Origin: Kofleriaceae bacterium
GTDB taxonomy: Bacteria; Myxococcota_A; Polyangia; Haliangiales; Haliangiaceae
Assembly (NCBI GenBank): GCA_025357755.1
Contig: JANXOP010000416.1
Coordinates: 1 to 33,616 of the forward strand
Length of the DNA stretch: 33,616 bases
Direction of reading: 5' to 3'
Shown: piece after piece, positions 16,775-24,270 of the stretch
How positions within the stretch are numbered: the stretch's first letter is position 1
Layout: each line of letters starts with the position of its first letter
Made by a program: the position numbers and the translations under genes
Notes under the pieces: model-generated
What the model was told of the DNA's origin: nothing
The model's input: only the letters and a program-made list of their open reading frames with translations
The model's database searches: none

Positions 16775-17554
16775 CTAGTTCGAGAAGCCGCCGAGCTGCT
16801 GCGCGCCTTGCGAAGCGCGTACCGCGGACTGCGAGAACACCTGGAACGCGCGCCGGATCTCGCTCGCGCTGTTGCCAGGGGTGAGGATCCAGCGATCCGG
16901 AATCCCCATCGCCTGGAAGACCGCCTTGAAGTCGGTGGTGCCATCGGAGATCCCCATCGCCGCGACGATGTGGTTTTCCTGCGCGAGCATGTCGGCGACG
17001 AGCGCCTTCACATCTCCCGCCTTGCAGCGCACGGAGCCGTAGTCGCCGCCGTCGGTGATGATCAGCGTCACCGTACGCACCGCGATACCCGCTTGTGCGA
17101 GCTCCTGCGCCTTCGCGATCACGGTTCCGAGCACCACGCACGCTTGATCGAAGAGCGGCGTGCCGTGGATCGGATTGTAGTTCGCGGCGGTCATCACGAC
17201 CGCGTGTTCGAGGGCGGTGTACGGGCACAGGACGTGGCCATTGAGATAGCGCGTATGGGCGAGCACCTCACCGGATTGCTTCGAGCGCCTGAGCGCGTCG
17301 ATCACGAAGTTGTGACCATCCCGCACCGCATCGGTGTTGCTGGCCGAGGCGATCGAGGCCGAGTCGTCGGGCATCATCGTGAGGAGCACGACTTCGCTCG
17401 CCGCGATGTCGTCGATCGTCACGCCGAGCCCGGCCTGGATCTGGGCGCCGACATCGACCACGTCGAGCGCGTGCAAAGATTTCGCCGAGAGCGCACCTTG
17501 CTGATGCGCGTCCTCGAGCAGCTTCTTGACCTTCTTGTCGTCGTCGTTGTTCAT
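16775..17554 (-). CDS. vWA-domain protein, TerY-like, 259 aa
   Basis: After a charged N-terminus (residues 1-25) comes a vWA fold with a MIDAS site. The DxSxS motif is D63-D64-S65-A66-S67 in MMPDDSAS, Thr132 follows HG, and Asp168 lies in LIITDGG. This arrangement is that of TerY/YegL-type vWA proteins rather than integrin-like surface adhesins, and it is cytoplasmic. The ATG at 17554 has a strong AAGGA site 6 nt upstream that overlaps the stop codon of the nicotinamidase-like gene. It is the last gene of the PP2C-kinase-hydrolase-vWA operon. In TerY-PP2C-kinase triads the vWA protein is thought to scaffold or be a phosphorylation target. That role is inference here. Confidence 0.85.
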   Translation of the reverse strand: MNNDDDKKVKKLLEDAHQQGALSAKSLHALDVVDVGAQIQAGLGVTIDDIAASEVVLLTMMPDDSASIASASNTDAVRDGHNFVIDALRRSKQSGEVLAHTRYLNGHVLCPYTALEHAVVMTAANYNPIHGTPLFDQACVVLGTVIAKAQELAQAGIAVRTVTLIITDGGDYGSVRCKAGDVKALVADMLAQENHIVAAMGISDGTTDFKAVFQAMGIPDRWILTPGNSASEIRRAFQVFSQSAVRASQGAQQLGGFSN

Positions 17555-17560
17555 ATCGAT

Positions 17561-17565
17561 TCCTT
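17561..17565 (-). promoter_or_regulatory. Shine-Dalgarno AAGGA overlapping the upstream stop
   Basis: AAGGA on the minus strand, 6 nt before the vWA-gene ATG, shares bases with the TAA of the preceding gene (17564-17566). Translation of the two genes is probably coupled. Confidence 0.75.
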
Positions 17566-18619
17566 AGAGGCGAAGGCCGGGCCAGCTGGCGATCGGCGTG
17601 GTGGAGGTGACGAGGTTCATGCCGGCCGCAGAGAAGCGCTGGAGTGCCTTGTCGGCATCGCTCGTGAAGTCGGCCGCGAAGCCGCCGTTTCCATCGGGGA
17701 CGGTCACCGCAGACATGCAATCGGTGACGAGATAGATCTTCTTCGCGAGGTTCGCGTCGTGCGTCACGATCTCGGCGAGCAGGTCATCGATCGTGCTCTT
17801 GACGCAGTGGCTCGCAGCCTGCCCCGCGATCACGACCGCATCGGCGGTGAGCAGGGTCTGCAAGAACTGCGTATTGCGCTGGCCGAGCGGCAGGCCATCG
17901 AAGCGCTGCGTCACCTCGGGCCGGAGCACGCTGTAGTTCTCGGTCAGCGGGTTACCGCCCTTGACCTCGACGTTCGATTGCGACGTCCGCGCGTAGGCGT
18001 GGACCATGCGCGCCTCGTGGATCACGCCGGCGAGTGCGTGACCATCGGAGCCGAGGAGGCAGTGCGGTGGCCAGAGGTAGAGCTGGTACTTGCCCGCGCG
18101 CTCGAGCTCGCGGCAATAGAACTCCACTTGCTTGCACAGCCACGGGTAGTTGCCACCGCAGAGCCACTTCGCCATCGCAGGGTTCGGGCGCACCTCGCCC
18201 GCGGCGACCTCGTCGGCGGTGATGATGCGAAAGGGTGTGAGCGGCTGGTCGGCCTTGTCGAGCCAGAAGCTCGCGAAGAAGATCTGGTACGCGAGGTGCG
18301 TGTCGAGCGTCGTCGTGATGTCGGTGATCTTGTCGAGGTTGCGATAGATCATCTCCGCGATCCGGCGCGAGTCATCGATCGCTCCGGTACCGCTGCGCCC
18401 GGCGACGTAGAGCGTGCCTTCGGGCAAGCAGAAGTCCTTCTGGACGTCGATCAGGAGCAGATGGACACGGGTCTCGTCGGCCGCGGAGGGTTTGATCGCG
18501 TGTTGCTTGCGCAGCGCGATCGCGGAGGTCGCGAGCATCGCCGCGTCGGGACGGTAGTCCCACGAGGCGGCACGCCTGGGATCGAAGAACTGCGGGAGGG
18601 GGAGCGCTTGCTTGGCCAT
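17564..18619 (-). CDS. nicotinamidase/isochorismatase-like cysteine hydrolase, 351 aa
   Basis: The fold motifs are those of nicotinamidases (PncA/Pnc1). The catalytic Asp is Asp58 in LIDVQKDF, the metal pair Asp106/His108 is in TLDTHLAY, WPPHCLLG carries His186, and the nucleophile Cys272 is in ASHCVKST. The usual second His of the metal loop (DxHxxxH) is Gln112. Nicotinamidase converts nicotinamide to nicotinate in NAD salvage; other members hydrolyse isochorismate or related amides, so the substrate is not proven. The protein is well above the usual 180-220 aa, with an N-terminal extension of about 50 residues and inserts. Start choice is open: ATG 18619 is used here, while a GTG at 18631 would overlap the kinase stop as GTGA. 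Stop TAA overlaps the vWA gene's ribosome site. Confidence 0.85.
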   Translation of the reverse strand: MAKQALPLPQFFDPRRAASWDYRPDAAMLATSAIALRKQHAIKPSAADETRVHLLLIDVQKDFCLPEGTLYVAGRSGTGAIDDSRRIAEMIYRNLDKITDITTTLDTHLAYQIFFASFWLDKADQPLTPFRIITADEVAAGEVRPNPAMAKWLCGGNYPWLCKQVEFYCRELERAGKYQLYLWPPHCLLGSDGHALAGVIHEARMVHAYARTSQSNVEVKGGNPLTENYSVLRPEVTQRFDGLPLGQRNTQFLQTLLTADAVVIAGQAASHCVKSTIDDLLAEIVTHDANLAKKIYLVTDCMSAVTVPDGNGGFAADFTSDADKALQRFSAAGMNLVTSTTPIASWPGLRL

Positions 18620-18627
18620 AAGTCCTT

Positions 18628-20253
18628 TCACGAGAGTTGAAGCAGCACGGCATCACGTGCGCGTGCGACGGCGATGCCGCCCGTAGCTAGAGCCAGCCGA
18701 TCACCCGCGCCGACGAGCGACGCGGTTTCGGCGAATGTTCGGGTGTGCGTGATCGCGCCCTGCACCACTTCGATGCGCGCGATACCTTCGTCGGTGGGTA
18801 CGAACAGCAGCGGACCGGCAGCGCATGCACCGTGCGCACCCGCGAGCCACGAATGATCAGCGAGCGCTTCGCTCGCGATCACGCGCGCATCGCCGCCGAT
18901 GACGATGCACGTGGTCACGAGCTTGCCGGCCTCCGCGAGCGTGAGGAACAACCATGCACGGTCGTCGCCGATCACCGCATGGGCATCGACGAGCTGGCCG
19001 CGCAGCTTGGGAAGCTGGACGCGATCGTCGAGAGTGCCACGCTCGGTGCGAAACACGAAGCCCACCGCAAACCCGCCGGCGCGATAGAACCCGATCCCGA
19101 GCTGCGCGCCGATCCACACGCGAGTCTGGCGCGCGAGCACCGAGCCGATCCGTTCGGAGCCGAGCCGGGTCGTGCGCAGCAACGTCTCGCCCGAGAGATA
19201 GATCGCGCCAAGCGAGGTCACTTCGCGGGTCGCGAGCTCGGGGCGCGACGCGAGCTGGTGCCACTTCAGCCGACCACTGAGCACGAGCGGTGGCTGATGC
19301 GCGCGGGTCTGGCAACTCGGGCAGCGAGCGGCGGCGTGGTCCTCGCCGCACGTGGTGCACGCGCGAAAGCGCAGCCGTTCGAGCTCGTGGCGCGGAAACT
19401 CGCCGCGCTGGTCGCCCTCGAAGATGCCGCGAAATACCGCGAGCAGCTCGGCGGGCAGCATCGCGAGCGGGCGCGCTGCACGCGGGTAGACGATGTGCGG
19501 GCCGAGTACGCTCAGCCGGTACACCGGGCGCAGGGCAGCCGCGATGCGCTGCGACCCTGCCGCGGGTTGGTGCACGCCACCCCACGGGCCCACGCCGAGC
19601 AACGAACGAAACACCATGACCGCGAAGGCGAACCAATCGCTCTCGCGATCGTGTGGGTGAATCGGCTGCAAGCTCGCATCACACAGGCGCGGATCGAGGA
19701 AGCGCTCGCTGAACATCGAGCAGCTCCAGCGCTGGTACTGATAGCTGTCGACATCGATCACGTGCACCACCCGGCCTTCGACGAGCACGTTCAGATCATT
19801 GCAATCACCCACGACGATGTTCGCGCGATGCAGACCCGCGATCGCGGTGTGCAGCGAGAGCAGCGCGGCGACGACGTCGTCGTTCGTCACGTGGTTCGCC
19901 TGGCGCCACTTCGGCTCGCCATACGAGTGGAGAGGCGTGCCCGTCACGCGCGGCATGAGGTAGCCGACGACCTCGCCCGCTTTCTTCGCGAGCGCGAGCC
20001 CGATCGGCACGACGACTTCGCGCGGCAAGGTGCTCGGGAGCGCATCCAGCTTCGCCGGTGCCTGCGCGATGCGCGCCGTCGCCGCGGCTTGCGCCTCCGG
20101 CATGCCTTCGAAGTCGGGATGGTCGGCGGGCTTCCACCACTTCACGACACGCCCATCGCCGAGGTCGTAGACCTCCGCTTCACCGCCCTGCCCGAGTAAC
20201 GCGGCAGGCGCGAGCGTGATCCGCCGGCCGTCGATGTAGACGCTGCGGCTCAC
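18628..20253 (-). CDS. atypical Ser/Thr kinase with zinc ribbon and beta-rich C-terminal half, 541 aa
   Basis: GTG at 20253 overlaps the PP2C stop as GTGA. Residues 15-290 are a divergent protein kinase: loop GQGGEAEVYDLG, Lys38 as the ATP lysine, catalytic stretch VGDCNDLNVLV (Asp150, Asn155) in place of HRDxxxxN, and DVD (167-169) in place of DFG. This spelling is that of the kinase in TerY-PP2C-kinase triads. A zinc ribbon follows (Cys299, Cys302, Cys311, Cys314). Residues 330-541 repeat a strand-turn pattern (ALGD-, IGGDARVIA-like units) and look like a beta-propeller or sandwich sensor. No membrane segment is present. Four-gene operon context suggests the kinase and upstream phosphatase act on a shared target. 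Confidence 0.85.
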   Translation of the reverse strand: MSRSVYIDGRRITLAPAALLGQGGEAEVYDLGDGRVVKWWKPADHPDFEGMPEAQAAATARIAQAPAKLDALPSTLPREVVVPIGLALAKKAGEVVGYLMPRVTGTPLHSYGEPKWRQANHVTNDDVVAALLSLHTAIAGLHRANIVVGDCNDLNVLVEGRVVHVIDVDSYQYQRWSCSMFSERFLDPRLCDASLQPIHPHDRESDWFAFAVMVFRSLLGVGPWGGVHQPAAGSQRIAAALRPVYRLSVLGPHIVYPRAARPLAMLPAELLAVFRGIFEGDQRGEFPRHELERLRFRACTTCGEDHAAARCPSCQTRAHQPPLVLSGRLKWHQLASRPELATREVTSLGAIYLSGETLLRTTRLGSERIGSVLARQTRVWIGAQLGIGFYRAGGFAVGFVFRTERGTLDDRVQLPKLRGQLVDAHAVIGDDRAWLFLTLAEAGKLVTTCIVIGGDARVIASEALADHSWLAGAHGACAAGPLLFVPTDEGIARIEVVQGAITHTRTFAETASLVGAGDRLALATGGIAVARARDAVLLQLS

Positions 20254-20993
20254 CTGCGCTCCACGATCGCGATCGCGAGATCGTCTTGCAGTGGCGCGGG
20301 CGCGCGCACCATGCGTTGCTCGAGCCAATCGATCCGCTCGTCGGAACGCGCGAGCTGGAACAGCGTGCGGCGCAGCGCATCGGGCTGCGTGATCGGGCCA
20401 GCGAAGCGCGAGAAATCGCCGCCGAGATCCTCGATCCCGTCGGTCGCGACCGCGATCCGCTCCGTGCCTTCGGGCAGCACCTCGAACGTCGCCTCGACGG
20501 GGATGCCGAGCAGGTCGTACGCGAGGTACGGCGGCTCGTTGTTCGCGAACGGGCCGAGTACGCGGGTCTGGTCTGCGAACCGATACGCGCCATCGCCGAG
20601 CGCCCACACCGCCGCGCCGTCATCGGTGATCGCCGCCGCGACGATCGTGAAGAGCAAGTGCTCGTGCACCGCGTTCGCATCGAGGATCGCGTCGCCGAGC
20701 ACGGCCGCGAGCAACCCGCCGACCTCGGCGCGGACGGTCTCCCACACCGAGCGCTCGCGAACACACGCGTCCGCGACCAGGCGCGCGCCGAGTCGCTGCG
20801 CGAACAGCCGGGCACCGAGCCGAGCACCGACCTCCGAGCTCGCGCCGCTCGAGCAGCCATCGCACACGACCACGACCGCGACGCCGCCCTCCATCCACGC
20901 CGCCGCTGCGTCCTGCCCGTTGCGCCCTGCCCGTTGATGGCGCGCCCCGATCACCGAGGCGGTGGTCGTCCGCAGCTTCGAGTTCGTGTTCAT
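20250..20993 (-). CDS. PP2C-family protein phosphatase, 247 aa
   Basis: Metal-dependent Ser/Thr phosphatase of the bacterial PP2C_2 kind. Motifs: GRNGQDA (Asp28), VVVCDGCSS (Asp45), ALGDGAYR (131-138), ATDGIED (Asp185) and LQDDLAIAIV (Asp237/238). These are the usual metal ligands, so the enzyme should be active. It is cytoplasmic and begins the four-gene operon. The ATG at 20993 lacks a Shine-Dalgarno sequence and lies about 2 nt after the predicted transcription start, so the message is probably leaderless. The stop overlaps the kinase GTG. Its evident job is to reverse phosphorylation by the neighbouring kinase. Confidence 0.92.
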   Translation of the reverse strand: MNTNSKLRTTTASVIGARHQRAGRNGQDAAAAWMEGGVAVVVVCDGCSSGASSEVGARLGARLFAQRLGARLVADACVRERSVWETVRAEVGGLLAAVLGDAILDANAVHEHLLFTIVAAAITDDGAAVWALGDGAYRFADQTRVLGPFANNEPPYLAYDLLGIPVEATFEVLPEGTERIAVATDGIEDLGGDFSRFAGPITQPDALRRTLFQLARSDERIDWLEQRMVRAPAPLQDDLAIAIVERR

Positions 20994-20995
20994 CT

Positions 20996-21012
20996 GACAC
21001 CACTATGGTGTC
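20996..21012. promoter_or_regulatory. palindrome GACACCA-cta-TGGTGTC, candidate operator
   Basis: A perfect 7-bp inverted repeat with a 3-bp centre covers the -10 region and predicted start of the PP2C operon. A protein bound here would block transcription. No regulator gene lies next to it; a product of the operon or a distant regulator could be the ligand. Confidence 0.6.
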
Positions 21013-21030
21013 CGATTAACACTAAGTCAA
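21002..21030 (-). promoter_or_regulatory. sigma-70-type promoter of the PP2C-kinase-hydrolase-vWA operon
   Basis: On the minus strand TTGACT (21030-21025) and CATAGT (21007-21002) are spaced by exactly 17 nt. The expected start near 20995 is 2 nt before the ATG, so the mRNA would be leaderless, in line with the missing ribosome site. Confidence 0.55.
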
Positions 21031-21063
21031 GGCAGAGCTAGTTTCGCCCGTCGCCGCGAGCGG

Positions 21064-21711
21064 TTACGGTGCGATCCGCTCGCGAGTCCAGGCGTCGTGG
21101 ATGCCTGCACGGCGATACACGACGCGGTCGTGCAGGCGCGATTGCTGGCCTTGCCAGAGCTCGATCGTATCCGGCACGACGCGATAGCCACCCCAGTAGG
21201 AAGGTCGTGGCAGCGCGGCATCCCCGTGCGTTCGCTCGACCTTCGCGACCATCGCTTCGAGAGCGGTCCGGCTCTCGATCACCTGCGATTGCGGCGAGGC
21301 GATCGCACCGATCTGGCTGCCACGCGGCCGCGATGCAAAGTACTCGTCGGACATCTGGGCCTCGACCTTTTCGATCGTGCCTTCGATCCGGACCTGCCGA
21401 TGGAGTGGCTCCCACCAGAACACGAGCGCCGCCAAGGGGTGCGCTGCGAGATCGTGACCCTTGCGCGAGTCGTAGTTCGTATAGAAGACGAACCCCTCCG
21501 CATCGATCTCTTTCAACAGCACCACGCGCGCCGCGGGTCGACCGCGCTCGTCGATCGTCGCGACCGTCATCGCGTTCGCTTGCGGAACCGGATGCGCGAC
21601 CGCCGAAGCTAACCAACGGCGCACTTCGACGAACGGATCCGGATCACACGTCGCCGGATCGATCGTCTGGCCTGCGTATTGATCGCCGAGGTGCCACAGC
21701 TCCTTCGTCAT
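21064..21711 (-). CDS. pdxH: pyridoxamine/pyridoxine 5'-phosphate oxidase
   Basis: PdxH makes pyridoxal 5'-phosphate (vitamin B6) from the pyridoxamine or pyridoxine phosphate, with FMN and oxygen. It is 215 aa, the family length. The signature segments are RVVLLK, FYTNYDSRKG (FMN and PLP contacts), the helix with QS..I.SR, and the C-terminal block SRLHDRVVYR with W then ERIAP at the end. It is cytoplasmic and dimeric in the family. The stop is 70 nt before the PP2C gene, which has its own promoter. ATG at 21711 lacks a strong ribosome site. Confidence 0.95.
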   Translation of the reverse strand: MTKELWHLGDQYAGQTIDPATCDPDPFVEVRRWLASAVAHPVPQANAMTVATIDERGRPAARVVLLKEIDAEGFVFYTNYDSRKGHDLAAHPLAALVFWWEPLHRQVRIEGTIEKVEAQMSDEYFASRPRGSQIGAIASPQSQVIESRTALEAMVAKVERTHGDAALPRPSYWGGYRVVPDTIELWQGQQSRLHDRVVYRRAGIHDAWTRERIAP

Positions 21712-21734
21712 GCGATCGGTCTACCACGCGGCGC

Positions 21735-21750
21735 CAGCGAAACCTCGCTG
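21735..21750 (-). terminator. weak hairpin between the His-rich lipoprotein gene and pdxH
   Basis: CAGCGA-AACC-TCGCTG, a 6-bp perfect stem with a tetraloop, about 25 nt past the lipoprotein stop in its direction. There is no following U-run, so intrinsic termination is uncertain. Confidence 0.25.
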
Positions 21751-21775
21751 ACCCAGCGCACCTCTCGAACCTGGC

Positions 21776-22261
21776 CTAGTAACCGGCGCCTTCGGGCTTC
21801 ATCTCGTGATGCTCTTCGGCACCCTCGTGGTGGCCGCCCGCGGCCTTCATCACGCCATGGAAGTTGTCGTGCATCGTCTCGAACGCCGGATCGAACGCCG
21901 CCGCGTCGTTCGCCTTGCACGCGCTCTCGAGGCCTTCGATCGACGCAGCGAGCTTGCCGGTGGCATCCGTCCACACCGCGGCATCGACACCTGCCGGCGT
22001 CGGCGCCTTCGCGATCGCGGCCGCACCCGAGGTGAAGTCGGGGATCGCGGCGCACGTGCCCTTCATGCGGTCGGGATTCTTCGCGGCGTGATAGTGCGGC
22101 GCGAACGTGTCGTGGAACGCCTTCACTTCGGCGGGCATGGCGCTCTCCTCGTGACCTTTGTCGCCCTTGTCGGCGGTCGCAGGAGCCGTCGCGGTGGGTT
22201 CGGACTTGGAGCCACCGCAAGCGGCGAAGAGGATCGAGATCACCATCAAGGCGCGAATCAT
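21776..22261 (-). CDS. His-rich small lipoprotein, 161 aa
   Basis: ATG 22261 gives MIRALMVISILFAACGG, a lipoprotein signal with Cys15 in a FAAC box. A Thr/Ala/Lys linker follows, then a helical domain (about 45-145). Many His, Asp and Glu residues cluster near the end (HHEGAEEHHEMKPEG) and in FHDTFAPHYH, with Cys at about 70 and 110. The composition suggests metal binding (copper, zinc or cobalt) outside the inner membrane, but this is inference. Upstream frames to 22585 cross the divergent sixA gene and are ignored. It is divergent from the sixA-like gene with 49 nt between starts. Confidence 0.75.
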   Translation of the reverse strand: MIRALMVISILFAACGGSKSEPTATAPATADKGDKGHEESAMPAEVKAFHDTFAPHYHAAKNPDRMKGTCAAIPDFTSGAAAIAKAPTPAGVDAAVWTDATGKLAASIEGLESACKANDAAAFDPAFETMHDNFHGVMKAAGGHHEGAEEHHEMKPEGAGY

Positions 22262-22310
22262 GGTCAGGCTTTCGCACGTGACTCTCTCGCTGTCAACGTA
22301 TGGTAGGGCC

Positions 22311-22808
22311 ATGCACTTGCTCGTGATTCGGCACGCGGCGGCCGAGGACAAGAAGCTCCTCGAAGATGATTCGACGCGCCGGCTGACCCCCGAAGGCGTG
22401 AAGAAGTTCAAGGCGGTCGTGCGCGGTCTCGACGCGCTCGGCTGGCAGCTCGACCGCGTGTTCACGAGCCCGTGGGTGCGCGCCGCACGGACCGCCGCGC
22501 TGCTCGCACCGCTCGGTGGCGGCAGGCCGATCGAGACCGACCTGCTCGCCAAATCTCCGCGCGCCGAGTTGCTCGCACAGATCACCGAGTATGGCGGTGG
22601 CGTCGAGCCGGACCATGCGGTCGCGCTCGTCGGGCACGAGCCCTGGCTCGGCGAATTGATCTCGTGGCTCGCGTTCGGCGATGGACGTCACGGCGAAGGT
22701 CTCGTGCTGAAGAAGGGCGGCGTGGTGTGGCTCGAAGGCTCCGCGACTCCCGGCGGCATGGGCCTCCGCGCGGCGCTGCCGCCCGCCGTGCTGCGTGCGC
22801 TAGCGTAG
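22311..22808 (+). CDS. sixA: SixA-type phosphohistidine phosphatase, 165 aa
   Basis: Small histidine-phosphatase-superfamily enzyme. The motif LLVIRHAAAED has Arg7 and His8 at the active site, and VALVGHEPWLGEL supplies the second catalytic His. This spelling and the length (E. coli SixA 161 aa) fit SixA, which removes phosphate from phosphohistidine in phosphorelays and phosphotransferase proteins. It is cytoplasmic. The ATG at 22311 is used because the family start is MHLLVIRHA. Its end overlaps the convergent GGQ-domain gene by 9 nt. Confidence 0.88.
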   Translation: MHLLVIRHAAAEDKKLLEDDSTRRLTPEGVKKFKAVVRGLDALGWQLDRVFTSPWVRAARTAALLAPLGGGRPIETDLLAKSPRAELLAQITEYGGGVEPDHAVALVGHEPWLGELISWLAFGDGRHGEGLVLKKGGVVWLEGSATPGGMGLRAALPPAVLRALA

Positions 22809-23321
22809 CGGGCGCATCTGCGCCGCGCGGCGCAGATCGTTGACCACGCGTGCGACGGCTTCGTCGTGTAGGAGCAGCTTCGACATCGCGCCCGTCGTGA
22901 TGCCGAGCCGTTGCGCGGTCGCGGCGATCTCGAGCTTGCCCGCGACGAGCAGATCGAGGAGCTCGGCCATCGCGGCCCAGTACGCGCCGGTCAGCTTGGT
23001 CTTCGCACCGAGAGGCGCCGTGCCTGCGGCGACCATCGCGGCGAGGCGCGCTGACGGCACGTAGTTCTCGAGGGTCACCGGCTCGCGCACGTCGAGCGCG
23101 ATCGCCGCGCGCAACCGCCGCACCGCGTGGTGCTTGTTCTCGCTCTGCGAGCGGCTGTCCTCGCCGATCGCGGTCACGCCGCTCAGCTTGTGCCGCAACC
23201 GCACCGCGCTATCGGTCTTGTTGCGATGCTGCCCACCCGGTCCCGAGGCGCGATAGCGATCGACCTCGCTCTGCGCGATCAGTTGATCGTCACTCGCGAG
23301 CAGGTAATCGATCCGCGGCAC
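22800..23321 (-). CDS. GGQ-domain peptidyl-tRNA hydrolase-like protein with C-terminal helical extension, 173 aa
   Basis: The N-terminal part carries the release-factor catalytic motif SGPGGQHRNKTDSAVRL with Gly29-Gly30-Gln31, followed by SRSQSENKHHAVRRL, the usual RF-1 domain. There are no codon-recognition domains, so it resembles ArfB/PrfH-type ribosome-rescue factors that free nascent chains from stalled ribosomes. Unlike ArfB, which ends in a basic tail, residues 80-173 form extra helices. Among them is an HTH-like part (about 131-152, IAATAQRLGITTGAMSKLL) that may bind RNA or the ribosome. GTG at 23321 directly follows the TAA of the upstream gene, so translation is coupled. It overlaps sixA at the 3' end. 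Confidence 0.85.
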   Translation of the reverse strand: MPRIDYLLASDDQLIAQSEVDRYRASGPGGQHRNKTDSAVRLRHKLSGVTAIGEDSRSQSENKHHAVRRLRAAIALDVREPVTLENYVPSARLAAMVAAGTAPLGAKTKLTGAYWAAMAELLDLLVAGKLEIAATAQRLGITTGAMSKLLLHDEAVARVVNDLRRAAQMRPLR

Positions 23322-24257
23322 TTAGTTCGCGACAGTCGGCGGTGGTGCCGGATGCTTTGGCGCGGGCTCGCTTGGCTCGAGATACACGTCGACCCCCGCG
23401 CGCTCGCCCGCGCGCCCGTACTCGACCCGCACGATGCCCTCGCCGAGTGCGCCGACCATCTTGTCGAGCTTGCCGTCGACGCCGATCGTCGCGTCCTCGC
23501 AGACGCCCTTGATCGTCGCGAGGGCGAGGCCCGGTGCGAGCCCTCCGACGCGCACGATCTGACCGCCGCGGATCCGCAGCGACAGCCCGAACTGAGGGGC
23601 GGACGCTTCGCGGAACCGCGAGACGATCTGCGGATCGATCGGCGAACCGGTGAACCGATCGAACGCGGCCGACATGGTGGCGAGCTGCTCGTCGACGGTC
23701 GTGCCTGGCATCGCAAACTCGATCTCGCTGAAGGGCTCCTCGCCGATCGATTGAGTGAACCGCTCGATCTGCGCGATGTGATGATCGTCGACCCACTTCT
23801 TGATCGCGTACTTCGCCTCGTGGGTGCCGAACATCGTCTCGACCTTTTCCCACGGGTGCGGATCCCAGAAGTGCCAGCCGGTGATCACCTTCTTGCCCCA
23901 CACCCCGATCCAGCTCCCGACGAGCTCGGGCTCGAGCTGCTCGCCGATCTTGTCGAGCAGGTGGGCATCGCCCTTCGCGATGTTGCAGAGCTTGAAGTAG
24001 TCCGCCATCTTCGGCACGAAGCCACGAGGATCACCCCACGCGCCCCACCACACCCGGCGCAGATCGCTGCCGAGCATCGCCAGGAACGTGACGCCCTCGC
24101 CATCCGGCATGTCCGGCGGCGTCGGGTTGTGCTCGAGCCAACGATCGAGATGGATGTCCATCCACTCTTCGATGATCGGCAACTGCGAGAGGCTGATCTG
24201 GAGGTTCAACCGAACCGACAAGGCCTTCTGCAGAGCGGACTCGAGCGCGTTCGCCAT
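23322..24257 (-). CDS. protein of unknown function, 311 aa
   Basis: A well-supported gene (coherent composition; ATG at 24257, stop touching the next start) but not a family I know. It is soluble, rich in Trp and aromatic residues in the first half (RRVWWGAWGDPRGF, ITGWHFWDPHPWEK), with helical segments. The second half is a compact strand-rich unit (GLSLRIRGGQIVRVGGL) followed by a Pro-rich tail. No signal, membrane segment or catalytic motif is apparent. It sits between moaB (13 nt) and the GGQ protein, so it shares an operon with molybdenum-cofactor and translation-rescue genes. Function cannot be given. Confidence 0.75.
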   Translation of the reverse strand: MANALESALQKALSVRLNLQISLSQLPIIEEWMDIHLDRWLEHNPTPPDMPDGEGVTFLAMLGSDLRRVWWGAWGDPRGFVPKMADYFKLCNIAKGDAHLLDKIGEQLEPELVGSWIGVWGKKVITGWHFWDPHPWEKVETMFGTHEAKYAIKKWVDDHHIAQIERFTQSIGEEPFSEIEFAMPGTTVDEQLATMSAAFDRFTGSPIDPQIVSRFREASAPQFGLSLRIRGGQIVRVGGLAPGLALATIKGVCEDATIGVDGKLDKMVGALGEGIVRVEYGRAGERAGVDVYLEPSEPAPKHPAPPPTVAN

Positions 24258-24270
24258 CGCGATTACGGTA

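Noticed and set aside
16751..20199. Plus-strand frames of 629 and 484 codons (16751-18640 and 18745-20199) opposite the PP2C/kinase operon
   Set aside because: Composition is that of shadow frames (Arg, His, Asp, Glu mix without motifs); the minus-strand genes have catalytic motifs.
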